A stretch of DNA of 64,000 nucleotides, taken from positions 9,782,967-9,846,966 of the forward strand of contig CM030706.1 of NCBI GenBank assembly GCA_017979445.1, in the 5' to 3' direction. The notes below the pieces were generated by a model. It did not search any database. It was not told the origin of the DNA and saw only the letters and a list, made by a program, of their open reading frames with translations. Below, one piece after another: positions 60,226 to 64,000 of the stretch. The translations under genes were made by a program, and so were the position numbers. The stretch's first letter is position 1, and each line of letters opens with the position of its first letter. This stretch comes from Akebia trifoliata (taxonomy: Eukaryota; Streptophyta; Magnoliopsida; Ranunculales; Lardizabalaceae).

Positions 60226-61560
60226 ATTAAACTAAGGAAATAATAAGTTTGACTAAATGTTTTCCTAAGTTGATTTACTGTGTCTCAAAATCAATCTATG
60301 TCTAGATGTGCAATTGTTAAATGTTGAAATTAGGATTCATCATATGCAACTCATGTCAATATTCATTGACGGCATTTATTCATTTAAGCATAAGTTCATA
60401 AAGACATGTGCACAAACACAAGATAAGCAGATTTATAGTGGTTTGGCAATATGCCTACGTCCACTCCCAAAGTTCATACTCTAGGAACTTAGTGTTCACT
60501 ATCAAAAGAGGTTTATGGTTCATCTCAAACCTTTTACATAGAATTTTAATACCTAGACTAAATTCTAAAATCTTAAGATTAAGAGAAACACATCCTCTCA
60601 AAATTATGAATTTTGACTCTTAAAAATTCATGAATCTCTTCCCTTGTCAAGAGTCTTAGACTCTAACAAGAGCTTGATTTTTTGATGGGCTGAATCAAGT
60701 AATCACATACAAATATTTTTTTTAAATAAAATAAAATAAAAAAGACTCACTCAATTGCAAAATATATGCCAAACAATATTTGAAGTCTTCGAGTCATTGA
60801 ATCCACGAGAGCTTTTTTATAGTCTGATGTTCCAATCAAGTTTTCAAGTTCTTTGACTCTTCATGCTTTACTCCTTCCTTCAACTTCAACTCTTTGCTCT
60901 AATTGATTTGTCAAATGTGTGCAAAGGTTGAGAGAATGTGAAGTAGGAACTAGATGAGAGGCATAAAAGAGGTCGAGGGTGGTCTCAACTAAAACTAAGC
61001 TCTCAAGAGTATTGAGGATGTTCTAAGGTGTGTGGGGGGAATTGGGAGCTCAAATCCTCAAGAATGATCAAGCCTAAGTGAAGACAAGGCTTTTTAATAT
61101 AAAGAAAATGAATGGACAATAACTCTATTTTTTGCGGCACAGAAAATCAGTTTAGTGGAATCGAAAATTGCAACGACTACATTTTTTACTGTTGGGTATT
61201 TTCGATGGAATCAAATGGGCACCCTAACTGTTAATTGAAAAAGATTGTTTTTCGATGGTAGTGGTGGATTTTCGGTGCCACTGAAAATCCTATTTCTAGA
61301 ACTATAACATGCCATATTTCAAGCATTTTATGTTCCCGAGAATTTCGATGATCGAGTGGGTCTGGCAATTACATTATTTTACTAAAATTAATCGACCTAA
61401 AGACCATCTTGGTTAAGGGGCGTGGCCTAGGTGGTCTTCTTACCTTTTTGGTCTTGAGCACACATACAGAACGTTTTGTCGAAGTGTCTGACTTTGTGTG
61501 TTGTTGTCGATGTCTTCATATGTCTTCTAGTATAGCAAAATCGACATATATCAAAATCTT
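60190..61560. mobile_element. Insertion inside the Copia relic, unit B
   Basis: Same 1.4-kb insertion as 49080-50440 at the corresponding position; approximate borders. It contains TTTATAGTGGTTTGGCAATA and CTACGTCCACTCCC, and near 61140-61290 TTTTCGGTGCCACTGAAAAT, an imperfect palindrome. Confidence 0.5.
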
Positions 61561-61569
61561 GGGATTGAC

Positions 61570-62340
61570 AAAAACAAGATACTAATAGTAGGTCCCAAAT
61601 ATAACATAAAGAGTCCCTCTTTATTTCCACCAACAAGCACAATAAACCCTATGATCATTGTCTAGGACTTACTTAAGAACGCAGTGAGTATCCTTAACTT
61701 TGCAAGCTATCCTACTGAAATCAGATTCCTCTTCAACTATGGAACATGTCTCATGTTTTTTTAACTGTAAAGATGTCCCATTCAACATATTTATCTACAC
61801 ATCACCCTTACTAACAATGCAGCACGACTTATTGTCCATCAAAATCACTTTGTACATAATTCTATAGAATGTCTCTATGGAAAGTAGCATGGAATGATGC
61901 TCCAAAATTTACTACCCATATATCACCCTGTGTGAAAACAAAGAAAATCAAAACATTGGAATCACTACTATCAGAAAGGTAAACATATTCTTTACATCCT
62001 TGACTTTTGATCTCTATAGGTTTCTTTGTAGTCTTTTTTGAAGTGACCATTCTTTCAACAATTCCATTAACCATCATCTCCTTTTTTCTGTGATATTCTG
62101 AACTTGCCCCTTTTCGAACTTGATCGGCCTACCTTGGTTTTTCATGTTGGACTTCCTTCTTTTTTCCCCAGCACTCAAGGCATTTCCTGAAGTATTAGTT
62201 GATCCTGAGGATTTTTATGAGTTTCCTCACTTAAGACGACGCCAATAACATCATCAAACTTCAATTTACCAGAACCAAAGGAATTGCTTATAACCATTAC
62301 AAGACTATCCTAACTATCTAGTAATCCAGATAAAATCAGT
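61570..62340 (-). pseudogene. Copia gag tail and protease region, unit B
   Basis: The gag tail has SNSFGSGKLKFDDVIGVVLS. The protease start reads GDIWVVNFGASFHATFHRDI: the usual LDSGAS is VNFGAS, so the catalytic Asp is lost. Downstream are YKVILMDNKSCCIVSKGDVH and NMRHVP, and MIIGFIVLVGGNKEGLFMLY near 61640. Confidence 0.8.
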
Positions 62341-62649
62341 AGGGCCCTGATTTCATAGCTTGATTTACAATATCTCCTTATTGACCAGTACTATCAGGAT
62401 CCACAAACCACAACAAAATCACATAGATTTAAACAACTTGGGCATTAAAACTAGAAAAACACTTCCTTGACTAAATTAGTCATGAGTGTTTCCTAACCAC
62501 ACCTGATTGTTTCATCAAAAAATAAGGATGTAGAATTCAAATTTTATGAACTTTAAAAAAGAAAATTAAAATAGTAATTCTACATGACAATGTAAAGATG
62601 ATGGATTGAAGATGTGCTTGAATAGGTTAAAAATAGTTTATGTTGCTAG
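62341..62649. other. Chimeric junction between Copia pieces
   Basis: At about 62340 the gag tail meets a segment (CTCCTTATTGACCAGTACTA) homologous to the PPT-proximal end at 57353-57420. The remainder up to 62649 is AT-rich and unassigned. Confidence 0.5.
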
Positions 62650-63247
62650 AAGATAAATCAGAAAAATCCTAGGATCGATCATTGGAGTAATGAAGAAGGT
62701 ATTCAGCTACCTACAGAGGACAAAAGATTTTATGTTTATTTTCAAGAGATCAAGCGAGCTTAAAGTAGTTGGTTATTCAGACTCAGATTTTGCTTGATGT
62801 TCTGACATTCGGAAGTCTACTTTTGGATATGTTTTTACATTCACTTGTGGGGTAGTTTCTTAGAGAAGCTCCAAACAATCAATTATTATAGATTCCACCA
62901 TGTATGCTAAGTATATCAGTTGTTATGAGGCTACTCGACAGTTGTGTGGTTAAGGAACTTTATCATGAAATTAGGCATTGTGGATTCTATCCACAGGCCT
63001 TTGGTCATTTTTTACGACAATGAAGCTGTGACCAAGTTTGTGAAGAACGAACTATTAAAAGCAACAAGCACATAGACATGAAGTATCGTCTAGTGTGTGA
63101 GAAAGTTCGAGAGGGCATTATTGAAGTACCGCATGTGTCTACAGACCAAATGATTGTAGACCATCTTACTAAATGACTCCTGCCGAAAGTATTCAAGGAG
63201 CATGTTAGTCGCATGGGAGTTTTGAAATTTTTGACTCTGTAGCCTAA
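62650..63247 (+). pseudogene. Copia RNase H relic
   Basis: Clear in-frame piece VVWLRNFIMKLGIVDSIHRP, LVIFYDNEAVTKFVKNELLK. The remainder is shifted relative to the copy at 39988-40595, with several frame breaks. Confidence 0.85.
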
Positions 63248-63900
63248 ATGGTTTATCTTGTCTTTATTGATGTTTTATTTGAAACTTTTATTGTCAGTTC
63301 AGTTATCAATAATAAAATTTTATTTAGTGCTCTTTACTATTGACATTTTTGTTGTACCATGATATATATACACGTATCTTGTGCATTATGCAATGAGGAT
63401 AAAGTTTTGGCCTGGGAATACGGTTAAAGTGTTCATGAGGATAGCTTGGGCTAGATGTACTTGGGCAATGCATTGTTAAAGCCTTCATTCTGATAGGATG
63501 GTGATGGTTTCACATGATGGTTGTTGTAACATATCAGAGTGACACATTCAATATGTGAAGCTTGACGAATTTAGAGAATGTACACAAGTGATTGCATGAG
63601 GAGTGTACAATACCTCTCGATACTCTACAAAACCACTATGAGGATAAACTCTCAATTCCTTGATGATCCAGTTTTGTGACCAAGGATTTGTCTTGGTGCC
63701 AACTTTAAGGAGTGCCAAAGCATTCATGATCCACTATTGGCATTGTCGTTGAGATTGGGTGAAAGTTAAAGTGGTAACTCATTGTCTTAGCCAATGATTT
63801 TCTAAAACTAAGAGTGGCCTCTCGATCTTAAAGTAAAAAACTTTTCAATCCCCAAGTCTTTTTTGCAAAACAAAATTATTTATTGGATCAAGTGGGAGAT

Positions 63901-64000
63901 TTTTAGAATTTTAATCAAAACTACTTGTTTATTTTGCATTTTCTTTGAATTAAAATATTCTTTTGTAGTCCAATTAAATACTAGTTTTTTTAAAGGGATT
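63901..64000 (+). repeat. LTR start of the Copia family (partial)
   Basis: TTTTAGAATTTTAATCAAAA onward matches 37783-37882 and 41281-41380. Cut by the window end. Confidence 0.88.

Larger units (their letters stand above)
52724..61716. repeat. Segmental duplication unit B
   Basis: Direct copy of unit A starting at TTCGTGCATGATCCACAGAC (52727). Similarity is high across both the gene and flanking non-coding DNA. Homology ends near CCTACT at 61716; beyond this the Copia continues only here. Confidence 0.9.
57346..62340 (-). mobile_element. Copia relic downstream of DUF1262 gene B
   Basis: Antisense, more complete than in unit A: gag tail (62340-62090), protease region (62077-61570), insertion (about 60190-61560), pre-integrase/integrase (60225-59854 and on), RT (58900-57946), RNase H (57804-57500), PPT. 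All frames are broken. Confidence 0.85.
62650..64000 (+). mobile_element. Second copy of the nested Copia family, runs off the window
   Basis: It matches 39988-41380: AAATCAGAAAAATCCTAGGA near 62658, RNase H (to TAA 63245-63247), a long 3' untranslated part, PPT AAGTGGGAGA at 63890-63899, and the first 100 bp of the LTR at 63901-64000. Only the end of the pol is present. It may belong to an element whose 3' LTR continues outside. Confidence 0.85.

Overview
This is A+T-rich plant nuclear DNA, almost certainly from a eudicot. The evidence is spliced genes with plant GT-AG introns, a pair of DUF1262 genes (a family known from flowering plants), a plant-type cytochrome P450 exon, and many nested Copia and Gypsy LTR retrotransposons, a LINE and small TIR elements. 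The species cannot be named. No tRNA, rRNA or CRISPR array was recognised.

Left part (1-13.7 kb): the 3' end of a plus-strand J-domain protein gene, with three recognisable exons and the stop at 10565. Its last intron is 9.3 kb long because it holds a tandem pair of repeat units with internal minisatellites, one of them split by a near-complete antisense Copia element (3391-8670; 5-bp target duplication, PBS and PPT intact, reading frames broken). After the gene come a small TIR element nested in another (11955-12723) and an antisense cytochrome P450 exon relic.

Middle part (13.7-43 kb): layered retrotransposons with hardly any host genes. A decayed antisense Gypsy (14.4-16.1 kb) carries an internal 484-bp duplication. 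A lone 3-kb Gypsy LTR (21145-24206, antisense) faces a full-boundary but internally gutted Gypsy of the same family (25266-33627), which sits inside a Copia pol relic with TCATC on both sides. A second Copia relic (35.6-42.06 kb) has a third Copia (37783-41881) inserted in its 3' LTR, with TGTAG on both sides.

Right part (43-64 kb): a segmental tandem duplication (unit A 43076-50586, unit B 52724-61716). Each unit holds an intact two-exon DUF1262 gene (392 and 393 residues) followed by an antisense Copia relic that itself contains a shared 1.4-kb insertion. The units are separated by an LTR-like Gypsy piece. Unit B's gene has gained a LINE fragment in its intron and lost 27 bp beside its TATA region. 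The window ends in another copy of the Copia family seen at 37.8-41.9 kb.

The probable living genes are the J-domain gene and the two DUF1262 genes. Everything else is repeat-derived or unassigned. I found no convincing new multi-gene system; the most informative features are the recent DUF1262 duplication and the datable insertion layers.
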